Notes: generated by a model not told the origin, from the letters alone. A DNA stretch of 64,000 bases from Emydura subglobosa (GCA_007922225.1 ML679941.1:56011849-56075848); one strand, 5' to 3'. Shown: positions 50,421 through 61,163, numbered from the stretch's first letter. Made by a program: numbers and translations.

Positions 50421-51569
50421 TGTCATACAAACATAAACCCTCATCAGAACCTAATGGTTGGTTTGCTTCCTAATCCATAAAAGCATACAGTGCTCATTTT
50501 CCAGTTGCACTAGGATCAGGGATTTTAATTCTGATTACATAAACTAATCCCCTCTGCTTGAATGTGAGTCCTTTATTGTTAGGAGCACCCTGCAATGTTA
50601 CCGCTTTGACTTTTATCCATTGTGAATGGAGAGAAAGTACCTCAATAAAATACCAGAACAGAAGAAGAAAAATGTGGTAGTTCTTTAATGAGACTCATAT
50701 GCAACAGTAGGCACCTGTCCTGAAATGGGGAAAAAGAACAGTGGTTTTAGTTATCCACCTAGCCCTGGCCAGCTGGTGTGAAAGGGAAGAAGATGTAGAT
50801 GACAGTTTGGACCCTGGAAAGGAGGGTAGGAGAACCTGTAGAATATAGTACCTCCTGCAGTCATGTTTATTATTGCACTGGTTGGCACAACCATCAGTGG
50901 GGAGGCTGTTTTGTAATCTAGCATCAAGATAGCCAATCACCTGAGCTGCATTGGGTGTCACTGGGTTATCCTTCTCTTCCCAGTCTGGGCAGGTACAGCT
51001 CAACTAGAGGGCCAAACCAAATTACAAATGCTCATTATCTGTGTAATCAAAGCACAGGGCCTGAAGGGATTTACAAACAGGAAGAAAAGCCCTGTTGACT
51101 ACAGACAGCAGTTTCCTGCCTGCGTTATTAAGGATGATGATATTTTGTTCAGGTCCAATGTGAATCATGGTTTCTATTTAATTTAATCAAATTATCTTGT
51201 ATTTAAATTGTTAAAAATGTATTATCTACAAAGCAGAGCTCCTACAGTGCTCCAGGGAGCTGCATAGTTTTCCAAAACAGACCTTTCGTAATTTTAGTTT
51301 CAACTGCACACTTAGGGCCAAATTCTTCTCTCAGAGGATGTGCATGGCTCACCAAGGCCAGGAATAAGCAAGTGGCTAGTGAATTTGCTGGAATGAGGAA
51401 ATGTCTCACTAATAGTCAGTGTTAACAGTTCCTAAAATGGAATCCCAGGTTGCTAAACCTAGATAAAATATCATTTTTGCAGCTTGTGTGTGGTGAGGAG
51501 TTGTCGTACTTTCTCGTTTACTCTGTATTGATATTGTCAACGTTACAGCAACCTTAAAACCTCAGGATA

Positions 51570-51630
51570 AGTGAAATCCTGGTCTCATTGAAGTTTTGCC
51601 ATTGACTTCATTGGGGCCAGGATTTCACCC
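51570..51630. repeat. Palindromic MITE-like repeat, family A
   Basis: GTGAAATCCTGGTCTCATTGAAGTTTTGCC is mirrored by CATTGACTTCATTGGGGCCAGGATTTCACCC. One arm has lost about 8 bp near the centre relative to 63090. Confidence 0.75.
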
Positions 51631-52247
51631 AGTAACTATTTTTCCCATTGATTATTTCTCCTTTGCTATTCATGAATATTTATCTTTCTTGTTCTCGCAT
51701 ACTGTGCCAAGAAACAGGTCAGATAAGAAAATTAAGGCATAATAAACATGGGTGTTGGAAAAGAGGCAAACTGAACTTCAGTCATGTGACATATAAACCA
51801 TGTAAAATTCAATTCACTGTACAAAGTACATTCATTTATTTCACAAATTAGTTTTAAGATGAAAAATTCCCAGAATATTTCTATTTAAAAGTTGTAAAAT
51901 TGTTTTATAGTTAAGGCTAGATTTTCCTTTAGTGCTTACAATTGAATGGTGAGGAAGGGAGGTCAGAAAACAGCAGATTCCTTATTAGCATTTGTAAATG
52001 TCCATATTTTCTCATTTCCAAATTGATAACCCATAATAAAAGTAGCACAGTGGTCAAAAATAAAAATGATTATCTGAATTAGATGGAGTTTATTAGAAAA
52101 CATCGTGTGTTGAGGATTCACTGGCCTTTGGACCTATTTATTTATTTAATGCATGGAAGATGGACACTTCCTTACAAATCCCAACAAACTCTACGTTATC
52201 CCTTAAACAGTGTATAACCTAAAACAATGTGATCTATTTTTATGCAG

Positions 52248-52316
52248 AGATTTAAATTACAACAGTCTGAATGAGTTCCCTACTGCTATCAGGACACTCA
52301 CAAACTTAAAAGAACT
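52248..52316 (+). CDS. LGR5: LGR5 exon 7 (LRR, 23 residues)
   Basis: 69 bp, one codon shorter than the usual unit, phase 2/2, acceptor CTATTTTTATGCAG and donor GTAAGT. It encodes DLNYNSLNEFPTAIRTLTNL and KE, human positions 240-261. The 22 full codons agree with human LGR5, including E261, so the missing residue is ancestral and not a deletion here. Confidence 0.95.
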
Positions 52317-53043
52317 GTAAGTATTGAACTCTACCTTATAGAAAGGATGCTTTGGACAGTGTTTTGATTTATTTATTTATTGTGCTAGAAAATGCTGATG
52401 ATTTTATCAGTGCTCTTTAAAACATTCTATATCCTGGAAAAGTTAGCAAACATACCAACTTATATAAAAGGAAATTTTCAGCCTTTCTTTTAGAACATTT
52501 AACTCTGATAACTTTTACCTGTTACAAATGCTCTCTTGTACCAAAAAGCATTTTTGAAAAAGTATTGTTTACCGGAAGTTTATCCTTGGAATGCAGTATA
52601 TCAGAATAATAAAGGGACACTATCCATTTTGTTTCAGCTCCAAATGTGAGACTTGTTGGAAAAGGCACAATAACCCAGGCTAGGAAAAAGAAGCAGGAGT
52701 TCCTGTTCACCCATAAGCATTATGGGGTGGACGTGGGGGGAGGAAGGGGTTGTCATTTTTACCCTTATTTTAAGCAGTTTCTTTTCAGTGTAAACATTCT
52801 TCTGCAGTGTTGTACAGTGCTGGAAGCCTAGACATGGTTTGTAAAACAGATTAAAATCAAAGGCGAAATTGACCAGTGTAGATTAATTGTACAAACCAGT
52901 TGAATTACAAAATAAGCAAATAGCTAGAAAGTTACCAGTAAATTAATTTTTTTTAAACTCTTTCTGTTTGAATAATCTATGGTGTAGTGGAAGCACAGGT
53001 AGGAATTTTTTTTAAATATAGATGATCACAGATTCACTGGGCC

Positions 53044-53210
53044 ATTGAGGATATGTCTCTTGCAATTAAAAACCTGCAGCTAGCCCCTATTGGATGACTC
53101 AGGCTCGCAGGGCTTGGGCAAAGGGGCTATCTAACTGCAGTGTAGACATTTGGGCACAGGCTGGAGCCCAGGCTCTAGGACCCTCCCACTTCGCAGGGTC
53201 TTAGAGCTCG
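53044..53210. repeat. hAT-like fragment, 'GTGTAGACAT' family
   Basis: 'GAGGATATGTCTC' at the start and 'AACTGCAGTGTAGACATTTGGGC' in the middle match family ends. 'GGCTGGAGCCCAGGCTCTAGGACCCTCCC' resembles the body of the element at 64-321. Incomplete. Confidence 0.5.
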
Positions 53211-53250
53211 TACTCAGCAATGTATAGGACTGGGCATCTCCGACAAGTTA

Positions 53251-53300
53251 CTGAGTACCCTCAGCTCCCATTGATTTAAATGGGAGCAGAGGGTACTCAG
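53251..53300. repeat. Near-perfect 50-bp palindrome
   Basis: CTGAGTACCCTCAGCTCCCATT and AATGGGAGCAGAGGGTACTCAG are reverse complements with one mismatch and a GATTTA centre. A related hairpin (GCTGAGCTCTTCC/...GCTCAGCA) is at about 26321-26378. Confidence 0.75.
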
Positions 53301-53344
53301 TACCTCATAGAAGGTGCTTAGCACCTAACCAGATCAAACATTTA

Positions 53345-53472
53345 GGCCCCAATTCTGCAACCACTTATGCACGTGATTAATTTTGAGCACATGAGTAGCC
53401 CCATTGTCTTCAAAGGGACTGCTCACATGAGTAAAGTTAATCACGCACAGAAGTGTTTGCAGGACTGGGGCT
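53345..53472. repeat. Long palindromic repeat, family C
   Basis: GGCCCCAATTCTGCAACCACTTATGCACGTGATTAATTTTGAGCACATGAGTAG is mirrored by CTGCTCACATGAGTAAAGTTAATCACGCACAGAAGTGTTTGCAGGACTGGGGC around CCCATTGTCTTCAAAGGGA. It would form a 60-bp stem. Confidence 0.75.
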
Positions 53473-54455
53473 TCAAGGCCACCTTGTAGTTCTCCCTGCG
53501 AGTTAAGATAATGTCACAAATATACCTATATATTGATGAGGAGCTAGTATTTTCCCTGGAAGCTGGTCATGCCATTTCCTTAGCTACTTCTGCCATTCAG
53601 GAAGCAAAGAACTGACCTGGGGAATCCTGCTTGATAGAGTTTAGGGCACTCAGCCAATCTATATATTGGTTTTGAATTAAATAGTCTCTTATTTTTTTAG
53701 AACGCAACTGTGTATAGGCACATATTTTTTGATTGCACATGGTATATAGAAAGGTGAATAAATATAGACCCTTGATTTTCTAGCCCAGTTACAATAGCAA
53801 GACAGTGAAATTGATAATCTGGTATTGGTACAAGTAATGGTGTTTACATCCGTGAACAAGTCAAGGCTTTCTAAATGCTTACATTTAATTTGAGATGCCT
53901 TTTTCATAGTTCATGACTGAACTAATGAAAGTTTCCCACACAAATCATCATCGTTCATTTTGAAACCTTAGTTTCTTTTGTTTTTAACAATGGCAAATCA
54001 CTCATATGAGTACAATGTAGTAATTAATTACGAGACAAATAATTTGTCTCCTTCCTAGAAGGCAGTAAGTACATTGTACAGCTTGTTCTTCTAATACCTA
54101 AAATACGTCAATAAAAAAAGGAGTGTTGGAGGTTTGGTTGATGGTATGTCATGACACAACATGTAAATCCATATACATTATAAATTCACATAAATCTAAA
54201 TCATCTCAGAAACAGGGATGGTGTGAGACCAGTATTGGAAAAAAATGCTTTCCATTTTCAGTCTTAATCCAACTAATTGTGGTGCCCACATTAACTGGAA
54301 AGCTGAAGACACCATTGCTTGCAGCTACAGAGGTTTTTGCTGAATTGTATTAGTTCTGTTACTGTGGAAAACAGACCAAAAATAATAAGTGTTTTTTAAC
54401 AAATCAAGTCTTACATTCACACTTTTTATTGTATGAAATATTGTTTCCTTTCCAG

Positions 54456-54527
54456 AGGATTTCATAGTAATAACATCAAATCAATACCTGAGCAAGCATT
54501 TGTGGGCAATCCATCACTTATAACAAT
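54456..54527 (+). CDS. LGR5: LGR5 exon 8 (LRR)
   Basis: 72 bp, phase 2/2, acceptor GTTTCCTTTCCAG and donor GTAAGT. It encodes GFHSNNIKSIPEQAFVGNPS and LIT, human positions 263-285. GFHSNNI and FVGNPSLITI are LGR5 wording. Skipping of this exon would remove one repeat in frame. Confidence 0.95.
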
Positions 54528-54639
54528 GTAAGTGGCAGCAGTTTACATTGGTATTTTATTAATGTAAAATATGGGATTAAATACAATGTTTCTGTGTGGT
54601 TTCTAACCCTTCTATCCTTCTTATTTTACATGAACAATG

Positions 54640-55375
54640 TATAGTAGCATAATGTGAGTGGACTAGGTCTCACACCTTTCAGGTCATTCAGTTCTCTCAG
54701 TACTCACACTATTTGGAGAGAGATAACAACTTCCCATGGCCCTTGACCTTTTACTCGGGCAGCAGTTACATTCCTTATAACAGGGTAGATGGCCCCATTA
54801 AATGAAACTGGGCTCAGCTCTCCTGTTCCAGTCCAGGTGTTCCCAGATGAGCCAATGAAGAGAGGGGCTGGGGGCTATCAGAGGTCTGCTGAGAAAGAGA
54901 CCCAGAGTCTCAGTCAGGAGAAGGGTGGGAGATGAGAACTGCTAGAGATAGAAGGTGGTTCCTGGGAGAAAGCTGACAGCAGGAGAGCAGCAAGAGGAAT
55001 TTGCTGGCTGGCTAACTGGAGCCACGGGCCAGAGAAGGCTGAAGGAAGGGAGAGCAGCAGAGGGGCTTACCTGCCGACATCTCGGTACTGGAGAACTGAA
55101 CCTGGAGGAAAGGTCAGAGGGCCCAGGGGAATGAGAGATGCTCCCCTGACAAGGCTATTCACAGCAGAGAGGCCATGGGTTGTTCCCCAGAAAGAAGAGC
55201 TAGGGTGGCTGTCCTGGCAGAGAGATGGAAGAGGACAGATAAGGAGCTTAGCTGTGACAGAAGACACTGGGGCCTGGTGAGAACAAGGACTATGTTCACT
55301 GGGTTTGATATGAACTACGTTTGGAGACTTTTGTTAGGGATTATTTGCACTATATTTAGTTAATAAACTGTGACA
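54640..55375 (+). repeat. GC-rich, purine-rich block ending in AATAAA; possible retroelement
   Basis: G/A-rich phrases (GAGAAAGAGACCCAGAGTC, CAGCAGGAGAGCAGCAAG) fill the middle. The last segment runs 'TTTGTTAGGGATTATTTGCACTATATTTAGTTAATAAACTGTGAC', with an AATAAA signal. The composition and the polyadenylation-like end suggest an LTR or other retroelement fragment, but I found neither paired repeats nor a duplication. Confidence 0.35.
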
Positions 55376-55585
55376 GACTACAGGACAAGCTTCCACAGAG
55401 TTAGGGGTGACCCAAGATAAACAAATAGAAACAGACTTTATTAGCAACTCCAGAAATAGTGAGAAGAAATTGTGAAATAAAAGGAGTAAAATGGCTACTC
55501 ATCTTGATGGATGCTAAAGAAAGCCCTGCTAGTCAGGACCAGACAAATACAGATATGTTATAGCCATACTTAATTTGTAATGAAA

Positions 55586-55872
55586 GAGGTGCCGGGGCTC
55601 AGCCGCGGGACAAATTAAGCATTGGCTGGGTGGCCAGGGAACGGTGGCTGCTGGCCAGGTGCCCAGCTCTGAAGGCAGCGCCGCACCCAGCAGCAGTGCA
55701 GTAGTAAGGATGGCGACGCTGTACTATGCCACCCTTACTTCTGCGCTGCTGCTGACTGCAGCACTGCCTTCAGAGTTGGGCGGCTGGAGAACGGCAGCTA
55801 TTGGCCGGGAGCCAGAAGTGGCATGGTGTGTACTGCCAAGCCTAGAGGTGCCAAGGCACAAATTAAGCACTG
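55586..55872. repeat. GC-rich foldback element with direct end repeats
   Basis: 'GAGGTGCCGGGGC...GGGACAAATTAAGCATTG' at the start and 'GAGGTGCCAAGGCACAAATTAAGCACTG' at the end are direct repeats. Between them, 'CCAGCTCTGAAGGCAGCGCCGC' is inverted to 'GCAGCACTGCCTTCAGAGTTGG'. The 205-codon frame starting at 55644 is created by this element and its flank and is not a gene. Confidence 0.55.
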
Positions 55873-56574
55873 ATTATAGCATTGCAGAAAGAGTCCTCTG
55901 TTCTCTCAGTTTGACAGCTCAGAGTACAAGTAAAGTGTCACAGAGCCCTATAGTCTGTCTTTTAAGTCCCAGATCTCTTTCCTTATTGACAAAAAACACT
56001 TCCCCATTTATAGGAAGTTCTGGTCTGTGCTTGTCCATCCCCTCATATTACATCACTTCCAAAACCCAGCTGGCAAAAAAAACAAAAACAAAAACCTATC
56101 TGCATTTGCCCCAAACCTCATTTAAGTCATTGTTACTAGAAACACTTCCTTTTTCCACATTCTTAACATACTTAGCATTCTTCCACATCTTTAAGAAAGG
56201 CCTTTTGTTAGCAGATTATTGGACAGAGCCTGTGAGATCATTTGTACATTTTTTTAAATGACAATTTTGCCCATCCTCACAATAGTAAAATAATTTTTTG
56301 AAAACAAGCTATACAAATTAAGGATATCTGGAATAGCTAACGATCATGTTGGCTCAAATACAAAAAGAGGGTGAATGTTATTCTTTCAATTCATAATTTC
56401 TGAAATTGAAAGATATACGGAAACATATGTATTGCCATACGAGAGCAGACCAGCCATTGGTTCATCATGTCTCCATTTGCTAAGTCATGCTCCCTTAGCA
56501 TCACGAGTCCAATGGCATAGATCTCGAAAGAAAGTAAAACTGTCATTAATACCTTTGTATAGCCTCTAATGTCA

Positions 56575-56760
56575 TAGAATCATAGAAGTGTAGGACTGGA
56601 AGGGACCTTGAGAAGTCATCAACTCCAGTCCCCTGCACTGATGTGGGGCCAAGTACACATAAACCATGCCTGACAAATGTTTGTATTGTTCTGAAAAACC
56701 TCCAAGGTAGGGTTTTCCGGAGCCTCCGTTGGAAGCCTTTTCCAGAGCTTACCTACCTTT
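56575..56760 (-). mobile_element. CR1 LINE 3' end, reverse orientation
   Basis: CATAGAATCATAGAAGTGTAGGACTGGAAGGGACCTTGAGAAGTCATC is the reversed CR1 terminus with its tail. It continues through 'GGAAGCCTTTTCCAGAGCTTACCTACC'. It abuts the forward CR1 at 56770. Confidence 0.88.
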
Positions 56761-56769
56761 ATAGTTACC

Positions 56770-57530
56770 AGTTCTCCAATTTTTAAAATTTGTGGATGAC
56801 ATCAAGCTGGGAGGGGTTGCCAGCACCTTGGAGCACAAGATCAGAATTCAAAAAAGATCTTGATAAACTGTAGAATTGGTCTGAAAACAACAGGATGAAA
56901 TTCAGTAAAGGCAAGTGCAAAGTATTACATTTAGGAAGGAAAAATCAAGTGCACAACTACAAAATGGGGACTATCTGGCTAGGCCATAGTACTGCTGAAG
57001 AGGCTCTGGGGTTATAGTGGATCACAAATTGAATATGAGCCCACAATGTGATGCAGCTGTAAAAATGGCTATTATTATTTTGGGGTGTAGTAACTGAAGT
57101 TTTGTATATAAGACATGTCAGGTAATTATTCTGTTCTAGTCAGTACTGGTGAGGCCTCGGCTGAAGTTCTGTATCCAGTTTTGGGTGCAGCACTTTAAAA
57201 GAGATACAGACAAATTGGAGAAAGTCCAGAGGAGAGCAACAAAAACGATAAAAAGTTTGGAAACCCTGACCTATGAAGACAAGTTAAAAAAACTGGGTGT
57301 GTTTTGTCTTGAGAAAAGAAGATCGAGGGGGAACCTGATAATAGTCTTCAAATTTGTGCAGGGCTGTTTTACAGAGGACGGTGATCAAGTGTTCTCCATG
57401 TGCACTGAAGGTAGGATGAGACTATCAGGGAGGTCTCGATATACTTGGTCCTGCCTCAGTGTGGGATGATGGACTAGATGACCTCTTGAGGTCCCTTCCA
57501 GCCCTACATTTCTATGATTTTATGAAATTC
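56770..57530 (+). mobile_element. CR1 LINE, 5'-truncated
   Basis: Starts in the reverse transcriptase box (AAATTTGTGGATGACATCAAGC = K-F-V-D-D-I-K). It passes through KCKVLHLGR-like and 'FWVQHFKRDTDKLEKVQRRA' segments (about 57178-57240) and ends GGACTAGATGACCTCTTGAGGTCCCTTCCAGCCC...CTATGATTTTATGAA. Frameshifts and stops make it inactive. The wording of the 3' end differs from the copy at 5313-5895, so it is another CR1 subfamily. Confidence 0.88.
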
Positions 57531-57899
57531 CCTTTTCTAGGCATCTAGTACCTTAAACCTATCACTGGTCCATAACTGAATAGTGCTCATCTTGGGCCTC
57601 ATGCCAGTGAAAATTTGTGAGGCAAATTCTACATGTGGGAGAAAGAAAGAGACATTTTTGTCGCAGGTTAATTTTAAAAACAAGACAATGGTGGCTGCTA
57701 GAAGTTATATAGGTATTTGGAACATAGTCCTGATGAAGTTGGATTAGTGGGGCAGAATGAAAATGAGATGGTCTAAGCTGAATGAAATATACAATTTATC
57801 ACATGGATCTCACCGCCACATATGTAGCGTGCTTGCCTGTTTATAATTATTCAGAGTATTATCTTGCATATTAAAATGCCTGTTTTCCTCTTTTTGCAG

Positions 57900-57971
57900 T
57901 CATTTCTATGACAACCCTATCCAGCTTGTGGGGCAGTCTGCTTTTCAACACTTACCAGAACTGAGAACACT
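57900..57971 (+). CDS. LGR5: LGR5 exon 9 (LRR)
   Basis: 72 bp, phase 2/2, acceptor TTCCTCTTTTTGCAG and donor GTATGT. It encodes HFYDNPIQLVGQSAFQHLPE and LRT, human positions 287-309. HFYDNPIQ-VG-SAFQHLPELRTL is diagnostic of LGR5. The donor is less consensus-like than most others here, and the following intron is only 107 bp. Confidence 0.95.
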
Positions 57972-58078
57972 GTATGTTTTTACTTCTTTAAAAACTCTTT
58001 TTCTTTGAATAACCACTGCACTTCTAAGATTGTCCTATACTTTCCTCTCAGTAAATGATACTGTGTTTTTAACTCTAG
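57972..58078 (+). other. LGR5: LGR5 intron 9 (107 bp)
   Basis: GTATGTTTTT...TTTTTAACTCTAG, AT-rich, with no repeats. Close to the minimum size for vertebrate introns. Confidence 0.9.
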
Positions 58079-58147
58079 GACTTTAAATGGTGCTTCACAG
58101 ATAACTGAGTTTCCTGATCTGACTGGAACTACAAGTCTGGAAAGCTT
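58079..58147 (+). CDS. LGR5: LGR5 exon 10 (LRR, 23 residues)
   Basis: 69 bp, phase 2/2, acceptor GTTTTTAACTCTAG and donor GTAAGT. It encodes TLNGASQITEFPDLTGTTSL and ES, human positions 311-332. The ITEFPDLTGT segment matches LGR5 exactly. The short LRR length agrees with human, so it is a family feature. Confidence 0.95.
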
Positions 58148-58289
58148 GTAAGTGCTAGACAAATACCCCACTCAAACCAGTAATATTTTTTAGATATTGA
58201 CTTGTTTTAGGGATCTATCCTTATACTAAGCATTTATTTTGTAAATATTAAACAAAAGAAAATAATCTCTGCATTTTTTACTTTTACAG
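58148..58289 (+). other. LGR5: LGR5 intron 10 (142 bp)
   Basis: GTAAGTGCTA...TTTTTTACTTTTACAG with a strong pyrimidine tract. No repeats. Confidence 0.9.
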
Positions 58290-58361
58290 GACACTTACGG
58301 GAGCACAGGTCACCTCTCTTCCCAAAGTAGCTTGTGATCAGCTGCCTAATCTCCAAGTGCT
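58290..58361 (+). CDS. LGR5: LGR5 exon 11 (LRR)
   Basis: 72 bp, phase 2/2, donor GTACGT (weaker than consensus). It encodes TLTGAQVTSLPKVACDQLPN and LQV, human positions 334-356. The cysteine in the -C-QLPNLQVL segment is retained. Exons 9, 10 and 11 lie within 462 bp and are likely recognised by exon definition as a cluster. Confidence 0.95.
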
Positions 58362-60868
58362 GTACGTTTCAGTAAGGATGATAACACCATGTCAATGCAG
58401 GAGTGGAAGGGCTGAATTAAGTTATTGATGATATTGGAATAATCCACTTATTATTAACTAGCAGTTGTATGGTACCACTGGTAGCATTGTCCTAGCTTAA
58501 GGCATGTAACAAAGATGACAATCCCTTCCCCAGAGAGCTCACAATCTACATGTCAATCAGGATTTCCCTTACATGAAGGAAGGAGACAAACATTTTTTAT
58601 ATCATACTTTAGTAAAGTATAAAAAAACTCATGATACTCCTTAAAAACATCAAGAAAGGGAACATCCAGGACAGATTTGAGACTTGATTTATATTTATTA
58701 TCTCTTCTATGGTAGTTTAGAAAGGTCCAGTCTTGGATTCCTTGCTCAAGCAGATATCCCACTGAAGTCAAAGGAAGATACACATGAATAAGGACTGCAG
58801 AGGGTTCTTATTATGTACATCTCTTTAGTTTATTTCTCTACTGGGCATATCTATTTGCTGAAATTTAAAGCAGTCTGTTCCTGGGCTATGTGGGGCCATA
58901 ATTAACCAATATTTTATTTTATCATGCAAGTATACCACAGAGTAAGCTTAATCTCTAACAAAAGTAATCATTCTGTCCACTTCTTTGTGAATTGGCCAGC
59001 AGCACTTTACTTTAAGTATTACATCACTATGAATGAATTTGGTATTTGTTCTCTTGGCCAAGATTGAAATAGCACTAATTATAACACATTAATTGAGTAC
59101 CAATGTGGATGTCATGCACATTTCCAGAAAAATTATGTTCAGTTAATGGACTATAAAATTCATTTCCAGAACATTAAGGCCCATATACAGATCTTGCACT
59201 AATGACAATGGGAATTTTGCACATAGATTAAGGTCAATATTTAGCTCAGACTAGTCAATAAATAGGCTTGGAAAGATTCAATTTTTATCAGTAAATGTCA
59301 GTAAAGCTCAATTTCTTCCTACAGCTGAAAAAAAAATATTTCCATTGATAATAATTGAAATTTACAGATAGGCAAAGTAAGAAAAATGCTGTTTGAGAAC
59401 TTAGTAGAAGCTGTGATTAAATAATTTTTGTCTGACATTACATAATTTCCTGCAACTATGAAAATTTAAATAGCTAAAAAAAAAACCCCTTAAAATCCAA
59501 AATTTGGTGCAACTGTGATATTTAAATTGAAAAAAATTGAAAAAAATTCTTTAAAATTTCTGTCTGAAAATTATGTGCTTTTTATAGTTAGAAGTATCAC
59601 CTAAGATTACTATAAGTGAGAGATGTTAGAGGAGGAAAAAACACTCTTTTTCTTTGTTTATTCTGCATTCAACTAAAATTTGTGTGTGGTCAGTTTCATT
59701 GTTTTTGCTGTATAATCAGTTAGGCCCTAATCCTGCAAAGACATGTGTACATCTTTAACTTACCACACTGTCCAAGTGGCCTTAATAGGACTAATTACAA
59801 TGCGGAAAGTTAAACATACGCCTACGTTCGTGCAGGATCATGACCTTAATCAGTTTCTCCCTTGCTGAAAAGACCCTTATAAGACCTCTGTCAGCAAAGG
59901 ACCAGAAAAACCCTTATAAATGTTTGAAAAGGCTTTTAAAGAAACAATGTTGTGGTGCCCTATCAGAAACAGGAATGTTTTAGGTTATTTTTAAAAATTC
60001 AAGTTGACAGAATAAATCGTTGAAATGCCATCTTCAAAACACATGCAAACAGAATTAAAATGTCTTTTAAAAAAGCAAAATGGATTTGCAATTGCATAGG
60101 GGTGAGCCAATTTTAAAAAATTAGACTTCGACATGAAAATGTCTGACTCATTAAGTGTTAGGGTTAGAAGGCAGAAGTGAAGGACATGTTTTGTATCTCC
60201 CTATAGGTCCAATCCCATACTCTTTATGGGTGAGACTGCTACTGAGGTTGATGCGTGTCTCCCCTGAGCAAGGGAGTACAGGATGGGGGCTCTATTACTG
60301 TTTCTTTCTTCTTTTTACAATTTCAGCAAATTACCATGGCTTGTTTTTGATTAGTTATATTATACTATAAATCAATCCAGATGTTTCAGTTATTCTGTAA
60401 TTTGTTGAGTTTTGGTTCAAGTCCTTTCAGATTTTTTTTTCTTTGTAGAGATTGATTTCAAAGTTAGCTCTACTTTTTTTAAACCGCTTCCCTCAGCTAA
60501 AGATATAGCAACTTTAAGGGTCACAGGCAAAATTATTTAATTTAAAGTGTAGTCTGGAAAACTGATTAAACTTCACTTTGATTATAACTAGAAAATTTAG
60601 GGTCTTCTCTGTCAAAATCTAAATAGGCTCATTTAGTAGATTATTTTAAGTAATTAAAATAAGTATAACAGTTAAATTTTGGTGAACATTTAAGTCTGCG
60701 ATCTAAATCAGGTAACACAGATAAAGGTACTTCCAATATCACTACTCTGAAAGACTCAGAAGTCAACACGTGGGCCAGGGAATCCTCAAATACAGCAAAC
60801 AGAAAAAATGCTAATTTTTTATTACTGCACCATAGAGTTTTATTTCTTTAATACCCTCTGTATTGCAG
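58362..60868 (+). other. LGR5: LGR5 intron 11 (2.5 kb)
   Basis: GTACGTTTCA...CCTCTGTATTGCAG. AT-rich. It holds a family C palindrome at 59722-59847 and a weaker hairpin arm at 58740-58800. Nothing else is recognised. Confidence 0.85.
59722..59847. repeat. Long palindromic repeat, family C
   Basis: AGGCCCTAATCCTGCAAAGACATGTGTACATC...CTTAA is mirrored by GGAAAGTTAAACATACG...TCGTGCAGGATCATGACCTT. More diverged than 53345. Confidence 0.55.
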
Positions 60869-60934
60869 GGATCTGTCTTACAATCTGCTAGAAGATTTAC
60901 CCTGTTTTACAGCTTGCAAAAAACTTCAGAAAAT
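60869..60934 (+). CDS. LGR5: LGR5 exon 12 (LRR, 22 residues)
   Basis: 66 bp, the shortest exon here, phase 2/2, acceptor TCTGTATTGCAG and donor GTAAGT. It encodes DLSYNLLEDLPCFTACKKLQ and K, human positions 358-378. It differs from human mainly in the middle (CFTACKK against SFSVCQK), which adds a cysteine at about position 369. This is the most substituted stretch of the visible ectodomain. Confidence 0.93.
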
Positions 60935-61163
60935 GTAAGTGTGCAAACAACCATGACGTGCCTATAAAGGTAAATCTAGATAGACAAAGTTGCTTGGAGA
61001 TCATTAATTTGGTTACTGGGGATACATTTGGTGATGTCTGATGTAGCCTCACCATGTGTGCCTTCTGATTTAAAACCTGGATCCATAACAAACATAAACA
61101 CTGTCAAAAATTCTCCAAATGTTATGCTCTTTGAACCCAATGTGAATCTTATTTCCATTGCAG
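60935..61163 (+). other. LGR5: LGR5 intron 12 (229 bp)
   Basis: GTAAGTGTGC...CTTATTTCCATTGCAG. No repeat recognised. Small frames crossing it are incidental. Confidence 0.9.

Larger units (their letters stand above)
49323..52247 (+). other. LGR5: LGR5 intron 6 (2.9 kb)
   Basis: GTGAGTTGAC...TTTTTATGCAG. A CR1-like 3' piece in reverse (about 50237-50420) and a family A palindrome (51570) are present. The remainder, including 49330-50230 and 50430-51560, shows no recognisable feature. Confidence 0.85.
52317..54455 (+). other. LGR5: LGR5 intron 7 (2.1 kb)
   Basis: GTAAGTATTG...TTCCTTTCCAG. Contains a partial hAT-like piece (about 53044-53210) and two palindromic repeats (53251-53300, 53345-53472) close together. 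The rest is AT-rich and featureless to me. Confidence 0.85.
54528..57899 (+). other. LGR5: LGR5 intron 8 (3.4 kb)
   Basis: GTAAGTGGCA...CTCTTTTTGCAG. Nearly filled by repeats: a purine/GC-rich block at 54640-55375, a foldback at 55586-55872, a reversed CR1 tail at 56575-56760 and a forward CR1 at 56770-57530. 55880-56560 shows no recognisable element apart from the tail of a spurious 205-codon frame. Confidence 0.85.

Noticed and set aside
55644..56261. 205-codon + frame, the longest in the window
   Set aside because: It begins inside a GC-rich foldback repeat, runs into AT-rich intron, has no recognisable domain, and lies within LGR5 intron 8.
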